A stretch of 64,000 nt of DNA from RPRB01 sp035501615 (GTDB lineage Bacteria > Myxococcota > Myxococcia > Myxococcales > Myxococcaceae): positions 62,001-126,000 of the forward strand of contig DATJVY010000078.1 in assembly GCA_035501615.1 (NCBI GenBank). The letters are read 5' to 3'. Each line of letters begins with the position of its first letter. The stretch's first letter is position 1. Of this stretch, positions 56,821 through 64,000 are shown piece after piece. A program made the translations under genes and the position numbers. A model generated the notes under the pieces. That model had not been told where the DNA came from. It saw nothing but the letters and a program-made list of their open reading frames with translations, and made no database searches.

Positions 56821-57897
56821 CTAGCTCGCCGCGGGGACAGCCGTCGCTGCGCCCCGGGTCCCGTTGGCCACGGACACCCGGCCGGCCACCGCCCGGGCCA
56901 CCGCGAGGAAGGCCTGGGCCTCGGCCGAGTCCGGGTGGGCGGCGACGACGGGCCGGCCCACGTCCCCGCCGATCCGGACCTGGAGCTCGAGGGGAATCTC
57001 TCCGAGGAAGGGCACGCCGAACAGCTCCGCGGCGCGCCGGCCGCCCCCGTGGTGGAAGATGGGCGTCGCCTCGTGGCAGTGCGGGCAGACGAACTGGCTC
57101 ATGTTCTCCACGATGCCCAGCACCGGGATGTGCACCTTGTCGAACATCTGCTTGGCCCGGACGACGTCGGCGAGCGCGACGTCCTGGGGCGTGGTGACCA
57201 GCACCGCGCCCGTGGCCCGGATGCTCTGCGAGACGGTGAGGGCGACGTCGCCCGTCCCCGGGGGCAGGTCCATCACCAGATAGTCCAGCGCGCCCCAGTT
57301 CACGTCGCGCATCAGCTGCTGGAGGGCGCCGTGGAGCATCGGCCCGCGCCAGATGAGCGCCTGGTCCGGCTCCACCAGGAAGCCGAGTGACATCACCTTC
57401 ATCCCCAGGGCCTCGAGCGGCTCGAGACGCTTGCCGTCGGGGCTCACCGGCCGCTGATCGGACAGGCCGGTCATCATCGGCACCGAGGGGCCGTAGAAGT
57501 CGGCGTCGAGCAGTCCCACGCTCGCCCCGTGCCTGGCCAGGCCCACCGCGAGGTTGACCGCGACGGTGCTCTTCCCGACCCCGCCCTTCCCCGCCCCGAC
57601 GAGGACGATGTTCTTCACCCCGGGGAGCATCCCGGTGCTCTGCGGCTGGCCGCGCACCTGGGCGCCCCAGGTGATGTCGAGCCCGGTGACCCCGGGGAGC
57701 GCCTTGAGGGCCGCCTCGGCGTCGGCCTGGATCTGCCCCTTCAGCGGGCAGGCGGGGGTGGTGAGCTCGATGGTGGCGGCCACGCGACCGCCCTCGACGC
57801 GGACCGACTTCACCATCCCGGCCTGGACCAGGCTCACGTGCAGCTCGGGGTCCATCACCGTGCTCAGCGCCGCGAGCACGTCCTTCTCGGTGACCAT
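56821..57897 (-). CDS. apbC: Mrp/NBP35-type Fe-S cluster carrier (ApbC)
   Basis: A 358-residue P-loop ATPase. The N-terminal MIP18/DUF59 domain (about 1-85) includes ELTTPACPLKGQ. The ATPase has GKGGVGKSTVAVNLA (deviant Walker A), ADFYGPSVPMMTGL, VMDLPPGTGDVALT, and the cluster-binding CPHC in SQFVCPHCHEATP. Mrp/ApbC transiently binds and transfers a [4Fe-4S] cluster to target enzymes. Length and motifs are complete. Between a lipoprotein gene and the phasin-like gene, with short gaps on both sides. ATG or GTG start with no strong ribosome binding site visible. Confidence 0.96.
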   Translation of the reverse strand: MVTEKDVLAALSTVMDPELHVSLVQAGMVKSVRVEGGRVAATIELTTPACPLKGQIQADAEAALKALPGVTGLDITWGAQVRGQPQSTGMLPGVKNIVLVGAGKGGVGKSTVAVNLAVGLARHGASVGLLDADFYGPSVPMMTGLSDQRPVSPDGKRLEPLEALGMKVMSLGFLVEPDQALIWRGPMLHGALQQLMRDVNWGALDYLVMDLPPGTGDVALTVSQSIRATGAVLVTTPQDVALADVVRAKQMFDKVHIPVLGIVENMSQFVCPHCHEATPIFHHGGGRRAAELFGVPFLGEIPLELQVRIGGDVGRPVVAAHPDSAEAQAFLAVARAVAGRVSVANGTRGAATAVPAAS

Positions 57898-57919
57898 CCT
57901 CGCTCCTCTATGACAAACG

Positions 57920-58480
57920 TCACTCCAGCGCGAGCACCCGCGGACCTCCGTCCTCGAGCACCACCCGGACCGCCCCGCCGGTGGCTAACGGCCAGCGGGT
58001 CTCCCCGCCCGCCGTCTCCCCGGGCCGCTCCACGGCGGCGAGGGCACTGGACAGCCGCTGCTCGCTGCCGGGCGCCGCGCGGAAGTCGGTCGCGAGCCGC
58101 TCCGGGGTGTAGCGGGTCCGCTCGGGGGCCGCCAGCCAGCGCCACGCCTCGGCGAAGTCCCCTGCCCGGGCCGCGCGCGCCAGCGCCCGGACGGCCTCGG
58201 CCGGTGGGTCGGTGGGAGGGGGCATGTCGAGCAGCTCGGGGGCGGAGGCGGACAGGGCGGCACGGACCCGGGCCACGTGGGCCGACCGCGCTGCCGGCTC
58301 CGACATCCGCGCCCGATAGGTGGCGCGGTCGGTGCTCGCCTGGAAGCGAGGCGAGGTGAGCGACCAGGCGGTGTCCAGGTCGCCGCGGTCGAGCGCGGCG
58401 AGATAGGCATCCGCCGGAGACCCGCGCGGGGTGGTAGCGCAGCCGAGGACGAGGAGCGGGACGAGGACGAGCGTGCGCAG
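57920..58480 (-). CDS. Hypothetical lipoprotein
   Basis: A roughly 186-residue lipoprotein: hydrophobic signal LVLVPLLVLGC with lipobox Cys near residue 12. The mature part is helical and charged, with segments such as AYLAALDRGDLDTAWSLTSP and FAEAWRWLAAPERTRYTPE that suggest two repeats of a small helical fold, followed by a C-terminal beta stretch (GGAVRVVLEDGGPRVLALE). There is no ATG, GTG or TTG between the sppA stop and the signal peptide; the only plausible start is a CTG at 58480. No family recognised. Co-oriented between sppA and the Mrp gene. Confidence 0.5.
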   Translation of the reverse strand: MRTLVLVPLLVLGCATTPRGSPADAYLAALDRGDLDTAWSLTSPRFQASTDRATYRARMSEPAARSAHVARVRAALSASAPELLDMPPPTDPPAEAVRALARAARAGDFAEAWRWLAAPERTRYTPERLATDFRAAPGSEQRLSSALAAVERPGETAGGETRWPLATGGAVRVVLEDGGPRVLALE

Positions 58481-58493
58481 GACGGCCCGGAGC

Positions 58494-60218
58494 CTACTCG
58501 GCGGCGAGGCCGAAGTCCTCGCTGCCCCGGAGGTCCGGGCCGGTCCATGCCGGCCACCACAGGGCATAGGCGGCCGGGGCGAGCGCACCCCGCAGCAGCG
58601 ACAGGAGCGGGAGCCGCCGGCGCGGCAGCCCGAACGGGTGCAGCTCGAACCGGGGCGGGGCAAGCCCGGCCAGCGCGAGGGCACGGGCGCAGGCCCCCTC
58701 GAACGAGCCCAGCGAGTCCACCAGGCCGGCCTCCCGGGCTCGCGCGGCGGTGAAGACCCGTCCCTCCCCCCGGGCGCGCACCACGTCCGGCGCGAGGTGG
58801 CGATGCTCGGAGACCAGCGAGACGAAGCGCAGGTAGATTTCATCCACTTCTGCCTCGAGCGCCTCCCGCTCCGGAACGGAGAGCGGGCGCGCCGCGGTGA
58901 GCAGCCCGGCGTGCTCTCCGCGGGTCAGCACCTCGCGGTGGACGCCGGCGCGGGCCAAGAGCGGCGAGAGGTCGAACTTCCCGGCGAACACGCCGATGCT
59001 CCCCAGGATGCTCCCTGGGCTCGACCAGATCTCGCGCGCCCCCAGCGCGACCATGTAGCCCCCGGAGGCGGCGACGCGGTCCACGTAGGCGACGACCGGC
59101 TTCCGGGCAGCGAGACGCCGCACCTCGGCCAGCACCAGCTCGGAGGCGAGCGCGCTGCCGCCGGGGCTGTTCACGTAGATCAGGGCCGCCGGGCTCCGCC
59201 GATCCCGGGCGGCGGCACGCAGCCCCGCGACAAGCGTCTCCGAGCCGGCGATCGACGGGCCGAGGGGCGGCGCCCCCGACGGGGCCTGGGCGATCATTCC
59301 CGAGACGGGGATCACCGCCAGCCGGGTGGGCCGCCGCCACCGCATCCAGCGCACGCGCGGGAGCCGCCGAGCCCGCTCCCAGTCCCGGAGCGGGCCGATG
59401 CCCGCGGTTCCGGCCAGCGCCCGGTCCTCGTCCGCCTCGAGGCCGAGCGCGGCGGGCAGCTCGAGGTCGTCCGCCAGGAGGTCCACCAGGCCGAGCGTCC
59501 GCGCGCGGGCGGCGCTGTACGGCCCCTGGTCCACCCGTGCCCGCGCCTCCTCGGGCGAGAGCCGGCGGCCACGGGAGACGACCTCCACCAGCTCCGCGTG
59601 CCGCTCGTCCAGGAACTGCTCCAGCGCGGCCCGCTGGTTGGGGGACACCTCGGCGCGGATGAACAGCTCGGGCGCGGTCTTGTGCTCCCCTCGGCGCACG
59701 AACTCGGGTCGAATCCCGAGCTGCTCGAAGGCCCGGCCCGCGGCCGTCGCCTCCACGAGGAAGCCGGTGAGCTCGAGGCGCCCGGCCTGGGGGAGCGCGA
59801 TCCGATCGGCGGCGCAGAGCAGCGCGTACTCGCCATTCCCGACGCTGATCGCGGTCCCGACCACCTCCTTGCCGCGGGAGCGGAAGGCGGCGAGCCGCCC
59901 GGCGAGCCAGGCACGCTTGCCGGCGGGCATCTGCAGCGACTCGACGTGGAGGACGATGCCCTTCACCGCGGGATCGGCAGCGAGCGTCTCCAGCGCCTCG
60001 TCGAGGAGGTGGAGCGAGGTGACGTCGCCCGGGCCCCGCCGGTCACGCCGCCGGGGCCAGCGCCGCTGGAGCGGCTGCCGGTACGGCGGATCGCCCTCGA
60101 GGACGAAGCGGACGTAGAGCGGGGCCCGGCGGCGGCCGAGCAGCCGGAACGGCGTGCGAACGACGGCGAGCAGCAGCAGCAGCAGGTTGACCAGCGCGGC
60201 GACGGGGAGACGAAGCAC
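58494..60218 (-). CDS. sppA: Signal peptide peptidase SppA, long (67-kDa) type
   Basis: A 574-residue membrane protease of the S49 family. The N-terminal membrane anchor (about 5-22) is followed by two tandem domains. The general base Lys180 lies in RRGEHKTAPELF in the first domain and the nucleophile Ser385 in RVAASGGYMV in the second, as in the E. coli long form, so it should be active. Further conserved pieces are YVNSPGGSALASELV and GSIGVFAGKFDLSPLL. It degrades cleaved signal peptides in the membrane. The shorter type would lack the first domain. ATG start. Confidence 0.95.
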   Translation of the reverse strand: MLRLPVAALVNLLLLLLAVVRTPFRLLGRRRAPLYVRFVLEGDPPYRQPLQRRWPRRRDRRGPGDVTSLHLLDEALETLAADPAVKGIVLHVESLQMPAGKRAWLAGRLAAFRSRGKEVVGTAISVGNGEYALLCAADRIALPQAGRLELTGFLVEATAAGRAFEQLGIRPEFVRRGEHKTAPELFIRAEVSPNQRAALEQFLDERHAELVEVVSRGRRLSPEEARARVDQGPYSAARARTLGLVDLLADDLELPAALGLEADEDRALAGTAGIGPLRDWERARRLPRVRWMRWRRPTRLAVIPVSGMIAQAPSGAPPLGPSIAGSETLVAGLRAAARDRRSPAALIYVNSPGGSALASELVLAEVRRLAARKPVVAYVDRVAASGGYMVALGAREIWSSPGSILGSIGVFAGKFDLSPLLARAGVHREVLTRGEHAGLLTAARPLSVPEREALEAEVDEIYLRFVSLVSEHRHLAPDVVRARGEGRVFTAARAREAGLVDSLGSFEGACARALALAGLAPPRFELHPFGLPRRRLPLLSLLRGALAPAAYALWWPAWTGPDLRGSEDFGLAAE

Positions 60219-60274
60219 GGCCTCTTCTTATCCGGCAACCCGGCTCACGACCGCCCGATTTGCCCGGAGGCGGC

Positions 60275-61330
60275 TCAGGAAGCCCGGGGCGCGACGACGA
60301 CCTCGCCGCTTTCGCCGAGATCGACACGGACGGGGAGGAAGTCCTGCAGCAGCGCGGCGGTGACCCGGACGTGCGGCGTGATGCGGGCCGCGGTGAACCG
60401 GGTGGTGCCGGGGGAGACGGGGCCGAGGCGCCCGGCGGCGAGCAGGCCGGCGGGGAGGAGGATCTGATCCGCCAGGTGCTCGTCCAGCGCTCCGGGCGAC
60501 TGCATGAAGTCGGCGAGGGCGTGCGCAGCCCGGCCTCCGACCTCCTCGGGCGAGGCGCTCCGCTCCCCCACGGCGGCGAAGGCGGCGAAGGTGTTCTCGA
60601 ACTGGGCCCGGATGAAGACCAGCGTGCCCGGCGTCTTTCCCACCGGGAGCGGCAGGTTCTCGGCGTGGCAGTAGATGCCGCGTTCCCGGAGCGCGTTCTC
60701 CGCGGCCCGGGCCTGGCGCGCGGCGGTGTCGAACGGGACGCCCCCGACCAGGCTCCGGACCTCAACGTCCTGCAGCGTGCCGCGGGTCGGCACCTCGACC
60801 CGGAGCGGCGGCTCGCCCGGTGGCTGCACGATTCCCCGGAACTCCCCCACTCCCTCGGGCCAGAAGCCGGCGCGCTGGAGGGTGAGCGCGGCCCGGAGGC
60901 CGTAGGCCTCGAGGAGCGGGAGCCACACCCAGGCCAGGTGGTGGTACGTCGGGCCCTTCGGAGCGTGGGTCAGCCCGAGGAGGCGCAGCTCGCCGCCCCC
61001 GGCGAGGGCCAGGGGATAGAGCAGGCACTGGAAGACGAGACATGCCGGCGCCGACGCTCCGAGCTCGAGAACGTGGTTGCCGGCGGTCACCGGCCGGGGC
61101 TGGAAGGAGAACGCGAGGGCTCCGGCATGGCCCCCTTCGACGCTTCCGCCGAGCGCCTCGGCGGCGCGGAGCAGCGCGAGGTGTCTCGGTCGAAGGCCCG
61201 GGGCGAGGCGTGCGGCGCAGAACGACTCCACGCGGAACGGCCGCTGGGTGACCAGCGAGAGGGTCAGGGCCGTTCGCAGCGACTGACCGCCGGCGGACCC
61301 GTCGACGGTGATGGGAGCGTGCGCGGACAA
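60275..61330 (-). CDS. rtcA: RNA 3'-terminal phosphate cyclase (RtcA-type)
   Basis: A 351-residue RNA 3'-phosphate cyclase, which turns a 3'-phosphate end into a 2',3'-cyclic phosphate with ATP via an enzyme-histidyl-AMP. Seen: the N-terminal VDGSAGGQSLRTALTLS, PGLRPRHLALLRAAEALGG, FWPEGVG, a DEHLADQILLPAGLLA helix and the nucleophile His320 in TPHVRVT aligned with E. coli His309. The usual GEGGGQ loop is shortened to AGGQ, with about four residues missing. No rtcB is nearby. The start is TTG with no clear ribosome binding site. Confidence 0.85.
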   Translation of the reverse strand: MSAHAPITVDGSAGGQSLRTALTLSLVTQRPFRVESFCAARLAPGLRPRHLALLRAAEALGGSVEGGHAGALAFSFQPRPVTAGNHVLELGASAPACLVFQCLLYPLALAGGGELRLLGLTHAPKGPTYHHLAWVWLPLLEAYGLRAALTLQRAGFWPEGVGEFRGIVQPPGEPPLRVEVPTRGTLQDVEVRSLVGGVPFDTAARQARAAENALRERGIYCHAENLPLPVGKTPGTLVFIRAQFENTFAAFAAVGERSASPEEVGGRAAHALADFMQSPGALDEHLADQILLPAGLLAAGRLGPVSPGTTRFTAARITPHVRVTAALLQDFLPVRVDLGESGEVVVAPRAS

Positions 61331-61390
61331 GGAAGCGAAGCAGGCAAGACTACCAGAGAGCAGCTCGCCGTGGCCCGTCGAGGGTGACGT

Positions 61391-62317
61391 TCATTTCTTG
61401 TTCGGATCCACCGGAACCTCGGTCGGCGCGGTGGCGTCCGGAGGGGGCGCGGAGGGCCGGGGCGCCTTCTTCTTCGAGGAGCCCACGTCGACCGGAACGT
61501 CGGTGGGGGTGGTCGCGTCGGGCGGCGGGGTCGACCTCGAGCGATCGATCTCCTGCTCCAGCGGAGTCCGTGCGTCGCCCGGAGCGTGGAGCTCCCCGGT
61601 CCCGGGTGGCGTGGGCGCGCCGCCGGCACGGTTCGTGGGGCTCAGCTGCCGCGCGAGGCGCACCGAGACCGAATCGAGCACGACCACCAACTGATCGCGG
61701 AACGGCCGCGGATCGCCGGCCAGGGTGGAGGGATCGAGCGGGGCGAGCCCAACCTCGGTGGAGGTGGCGGAGAAGCCGCTCCGCCACATCTCGCTTCCGT
61801 CGGCGAGGCGGAACATGCGGCCGGTCCCCTGCACCCAGGTCTGCGGGATGCCCTTCTCGGTGCGGAGCCCGTACCCCTCGATGACGAACTCGACCACCGA
61901 GTCCGCCCCGAGCGGACGAAGGCGGCCGTAGTCGGGCGAGCCCGAGGCCTCTTCCACCAGGAAGGTCTCCAGGGCGCTGGCCACCTGCGAGGGCGGAACC
62001 GCCTGCGACCAGGGCTTCTCGGTCTGGATGGCGGCGGAGACGTGCGAGCGCAGCCGCTCGGCGGCCTCGAACCGCGAGAGCGCGGGGCGGATGCTCTCCT
62101 CGATCTTCCGGTCGGCGTCGTCCGGCGTGGCGCCGGAGAGCTTCGCCGCCTGGGCGGAGTCGGACCGGTAGACCGAGACCCGCGGTCCGGCCTCCTCCGC
62201 GACCCGCGAGACGAAGGCGGGGCGTTTCACCTGGTCGAGGTCGCTTCCCTCCAGCGTGGTGTGGGCGCAGCCGGCGAGGCCGAGGACGAGGGAGGTGGCG
62301 GCGAGGCGAGGGATCAC
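61391..62317 (-). CDS. Hypothetical lipoprotein with C-terminal proline-rich repeats
   Basis: A 308-residue lipoprotein with lipobox LAGC (Cys17). The middle (about 25-215) is a mixed fold with strands such as ESVVEFVIEGYGL and QGTGRMFRLADGSEMWRSGF, possibly a beta-sandwich binding unit. The last 50 residues are low-complexity and contain two copies of a unit PPPDATxPTxVPVD separated by a basic SSKKKAPRPSA linker; the matching DNA copies lie at about 61408-61450 and 61487-61532. The gene sits between the CNMP/TPR protein (18 bases upstream) and rtcA. GTG start. No family recognised. Confidence 0.6.
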   Translation of the reverse strand: MIPRLAATSLVLGLAGCAHTTLEGSDLDQVKRPAFVSRVAEEAGPRVSVYRSDSAQAAKLSGATPDDADRKIEESIRPALSRFEAAERLRSHVSAAIQTEKPWSQAVPPSQVASALETFLVEEASGSPDYGRLRPLGADSVVEFVIEGYGLRTEKGIPQTWVQGTGRMFRLADGSEMWRSGFSATSTEVGLAPLDPSTLAGDPRPFRDQLVVVLDSVSVRLARQLSPTNRAGGAPTPPGTGELHAPGDARTPLEQEIDRSRSTPPPDATTPTDVPVDVGSSKKKAPRPSAPPPDATAPTEVPVDPNKK

Positions 62318-62334
62318 GGGTGCTCTCTCCAGGG

Positions 62335-64000
62335 CTAGACCACGAAGAGCGGCTCGTCGTCCGGGGTGAGCGGAAGCCGGGCGTTGATCTCGGCGCGCGC
62401 GTCACGGAGCGCCTCGAGGTGGGTGCGCACCGCCGGGTAGCGCTGGAGGACGGCACCGAGCTCGCCGGCCGGAAGCCGGAGGAGCGAGGTGCGGCGCAGG
62501 GTGCGGACGGTGGCATTTGCCGCAACGCCGTCGAGGAGCGACATCTCGCCGAAGACGTCGCCCGGCCCGAGGTTGCCGGCCACGACGCCGTCGCGCACGA
62601 CCTCCACCTCGCCGGCGAGCACCACGAACAGGCCGTCCCCGCGCGTGCCCTGGGTGATGACGACGTCGCCTGCGAGCGCATCCCGGGCACGGAAGCGGGC
62701 AGCGAGCTCCCTGCGCTCGGTCCGGTCCAGGGGCCGGAAGAGCGCCGAGGTGGCCAGGAGGTTGCTCAGGAGCCGCTGCCGGCAGAAGGTCTTGAGCGCC
62801 GCGGCGACGCCCGGATGGCGGCGGGCGAGCTCCATCAGGAGCTGACCGGAGATCTCCAGCACCTGGGTGTCGTCGGTGAGCGCGTACACCGACGCCGTCC
62901 GCGGACCTCCGGCGAGCAAGGCCACCTCGCCGAAGAACTCGCCGGCCTCGAGCGCGGCCACCGGGTGCGCCAGCCCGTCGTCCTCGCGGAGCACGGAGAC
63001 CCGCCCCTCGCAGATGACGTAGAAGCTGTCCCCCGGCTCTCCCTGCTGGAGGATGCGGTCACCGGCCTCGAAGCGGCGCAGAGGGCAGCGCTCCACCAGC
63101 TCGACGAAGGCCTCGTGGGAGAGGTCGGAGAAGAGCGCGGCGCGCGGCACGTTCCGCGCCGCGGGAGCGACGAAGGGGTTCCGGCCGGTGGCCGGCTCGA
63201 CCGGGGCGAGCTCCGCGGCCTGCTCGAGGGCGTGGATCAGCGGGCCCGGGTCGAGCGGGAGCGGCGCCGCCGCGGGAGCATCGTCGTCCAGCTGGAGGTC
63301 GATGTAGCCGGGGTCCGCGCCCGGCCCGGTCTCGGGGGGCGGGGTGGCGACCTTGGGCAGCTCCACCCCGTCGAGGCCGCCCGCGTCCTCGAGGCTCAGC
63401 TCGACGAAGCGGGGAACCGGTGCCGGGGCGGGAGTCGGGAGCGGCGCCGGCGGCGGCCCAGCGGTCTGGGGAGCCTCGCTCGAGGTGGCCGCCGCGGGCG
63501 GACGGGTCGGGGGCCCGAGCGGCAGCGGGGTGTCGATCCGGTTGTCCGCCTCGGTGCGCAGGACCTCCTCGAGCGTTCTCTCCTGCGGATCGGGCTCGAG
63601 GACGTACTCGGTGACGAGCAGCTCGGTGTCCTCGGGGCGCACCGGCCGGGGCTCCGCCGGAGCGGGCGCGGGCGGGGGCGTCTCCGCCTCGATGATGGCC
63701 GGAGCCTCGGCGGCGAGGGGAGCGAAGGGCTTGAGTGGCACCGGCTCGTCCCGGGTCGCGTCCGCCTTCTTCAGCAGCGTGCGGAGCGCCTGCCCCCCGG
63801 CGGCGCGCTTGGCGTAGAGGTCCGCGAGGATCCGCTGCATCTGGGTGTGGTTCGGATCCAGCTCGAGGACGAGCTTGCTCGCCGCGATGGCCCGGGCGAG
63901 GAAGCCGTCCTCGGCGAAACCGCGAGCGGCCGCGAGGTAGGCGTCGATGGCGCGAGGCTTGTCCCCGGCGCGCGCCCAGGCGTCGCCCAGCCGCAGGTGG
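62335..64000 (-). CDS. TPR - proline-rich linker - tandem CNMP-domain protein (N-terminus beyond window)
   Basis: The gene is cut by the right edge; at least 555 residues are visible. The first visible part is TPR-like (RAIDAYLAAARGFAEDGFLARAIAASKLVLELDP, with positions 63780-64000). A long Pro/Ala-rich linker follows (about 63180-63760). Two CNMP-binding domains end the protein: about 62820-63145 (GDRILQQGEPGDSFYVICEG, EFFGEVALLAGGPRTAS) and about 62440-62760 (GDVVITQGTRGDGLFVVLAGE, GDVFGEMSLLDG). The phosphate-binding FGE-x-L-x5-R/T-A cassette is intact in the first; the second lacks the Arg (VAANATV). It may be a cAMP- or cGMP-responsive scaffold; no effector domain is seen. Confidence 0.8.
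   Translation of the reverse strand, partial: HLRLGDAWARAGDKPRAIDAYLAAARGFAEDGFLARAIAASKLVLELDPNHTQMQRILADLYAKRAAGGQALRTLLKKADATRDEPVPLKPFAPLAAEAPAIIEAETPPPAPAPAEPRPVRPEDTELLVTEYVLEPDPQERTLEEVLRTEADNRIDTPLPLGPPTRPPAAATSSEAPQTAGPPPAPLPTPAPAPVPRFVELSLEDAGGLDGVELPKVATPPPETGPGADPGYIDLQLDDDAPAAAPLPLDPGPLIHALEQAAELAPVEPATGRNPFVAPAARNVPRAALFSDLSHEAFVELVERCPLRRFEAGDRILQQGEPGDSFYVICEGRVSVLREDDGLAHPVAALEAGEFFGEVALLAGGPRTASVYALTDDTQVLEISGQLLMELARRHPGVAAALKTFCRQRLLSNLLATSALFRPLDRTERRELAARFRARDALAGDVVITQGTRGDGLFVVLAGEVEVVRDGVVAGNLGPGDVFGEMSLLDGVAANATVRTLRRTSLLRLPAGELGAVLQRYPAVRTHLEALRDARAEINARLPLTPDDEPLFVV

Overview
The window is GC-rich, densely coded bacterial chromosome that I place in the Myxococcota. 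The reasons are a MYXO-CTERM-type tail (Cys, membrane helix, Arg cluster) on the beta-helix protein at 11467-12942, Asp/Gly/Ala-rich linkers, many lipoproteins with unknown functions, an AgmX/TonB-type carboxy-terminal domain protein, and frequent GTG/TTG starts. I see no rRNA, tRNA, CRISPR array, insertion sequence or prophage. About 60 protein genes fill the window, and the only gap above 300 bases holds a decayed transporter gene.

Layout. 1-8,334: the end of a cyclic-nucleotide-binding protein, a DedA membrane protein, the guanine nucleotide genes guaB-guaA, then secreted proteins including a serine-hydrolase-fold lipoprotein and an M20-fold Tat substrate, both with replaced catalytic residues. 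8,331-11,379: a ClpP paralogue, a GFA zinc protein and an Rrf2 regulator translationally coupled to an NnrS-like membrane protein, with a perfect inverted repeat upstream. 11,467-21,583: surface and secreted proteins (beta-helix protein, D-aminoacylase-like amidohydrolase without its HxH motif, metallo-beta-lactamase fold, acetamidase/formamidase), transporters (AI-2E type, MntP, EamA), and an MFS remnant. 21,627-28,062: pyruvate phosphate dikinase, a large FAD/Fe-S 2-hydroxyacid dehydrogenase and HdeD. 28,186-31,531: three glycosyltransferases. 31,715-35,741: an orphan response regulator, a second metallo-beta-lactamase-fold protein, lipoproteins and a SCO-cytochrome c-YHS fusion.

35,781-48,852 is one long minus-strand run. 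Its first part is acyl-CoA metabolism (methylglutaconyl-CoA-hydratase-like protein, carboxyltransferase, acyl-CoA dehydrogenase, an unknown protein, MeaB). It continues into rnc, two cyclophilins, era, der, a YfgM-like TPR protein, BamB, MutT and a DEDD exonuclease, which is a conserved RNA processing, ribosome assembly and outer-membrane assembly neighbourhood. 48,967-51,547 carries a duplicated Tim44/zinc-ribbon/TerB membrane protein and a single-domain response regulator. 51,570-64,000 is a second long minus-strand run: a CNMP/TPR protein, a lipoprotein, RtcA, SppA, a lipoprotein, the Mrp Fe-S carrier, a phasin-like protein, then hbd, crt, an acyl-CoA dehydrogenase, a TonB/AgmX-like small protein and another acyl-CoA dehydrogenase.

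No single classical island or defence system is visible. The most unusual items are the SCO-cyt c-YHS fusion, the Tim44-ZnR-Tim44-ZnR-TerB protein, the AgmX-like protein wedged between two acyl-CoA dehydrogenases, the unknown protein coupled to MeaB, the guaB leader hairpins, and three secreted hydrolase-fold proteins that lack canonical catalytic residues.
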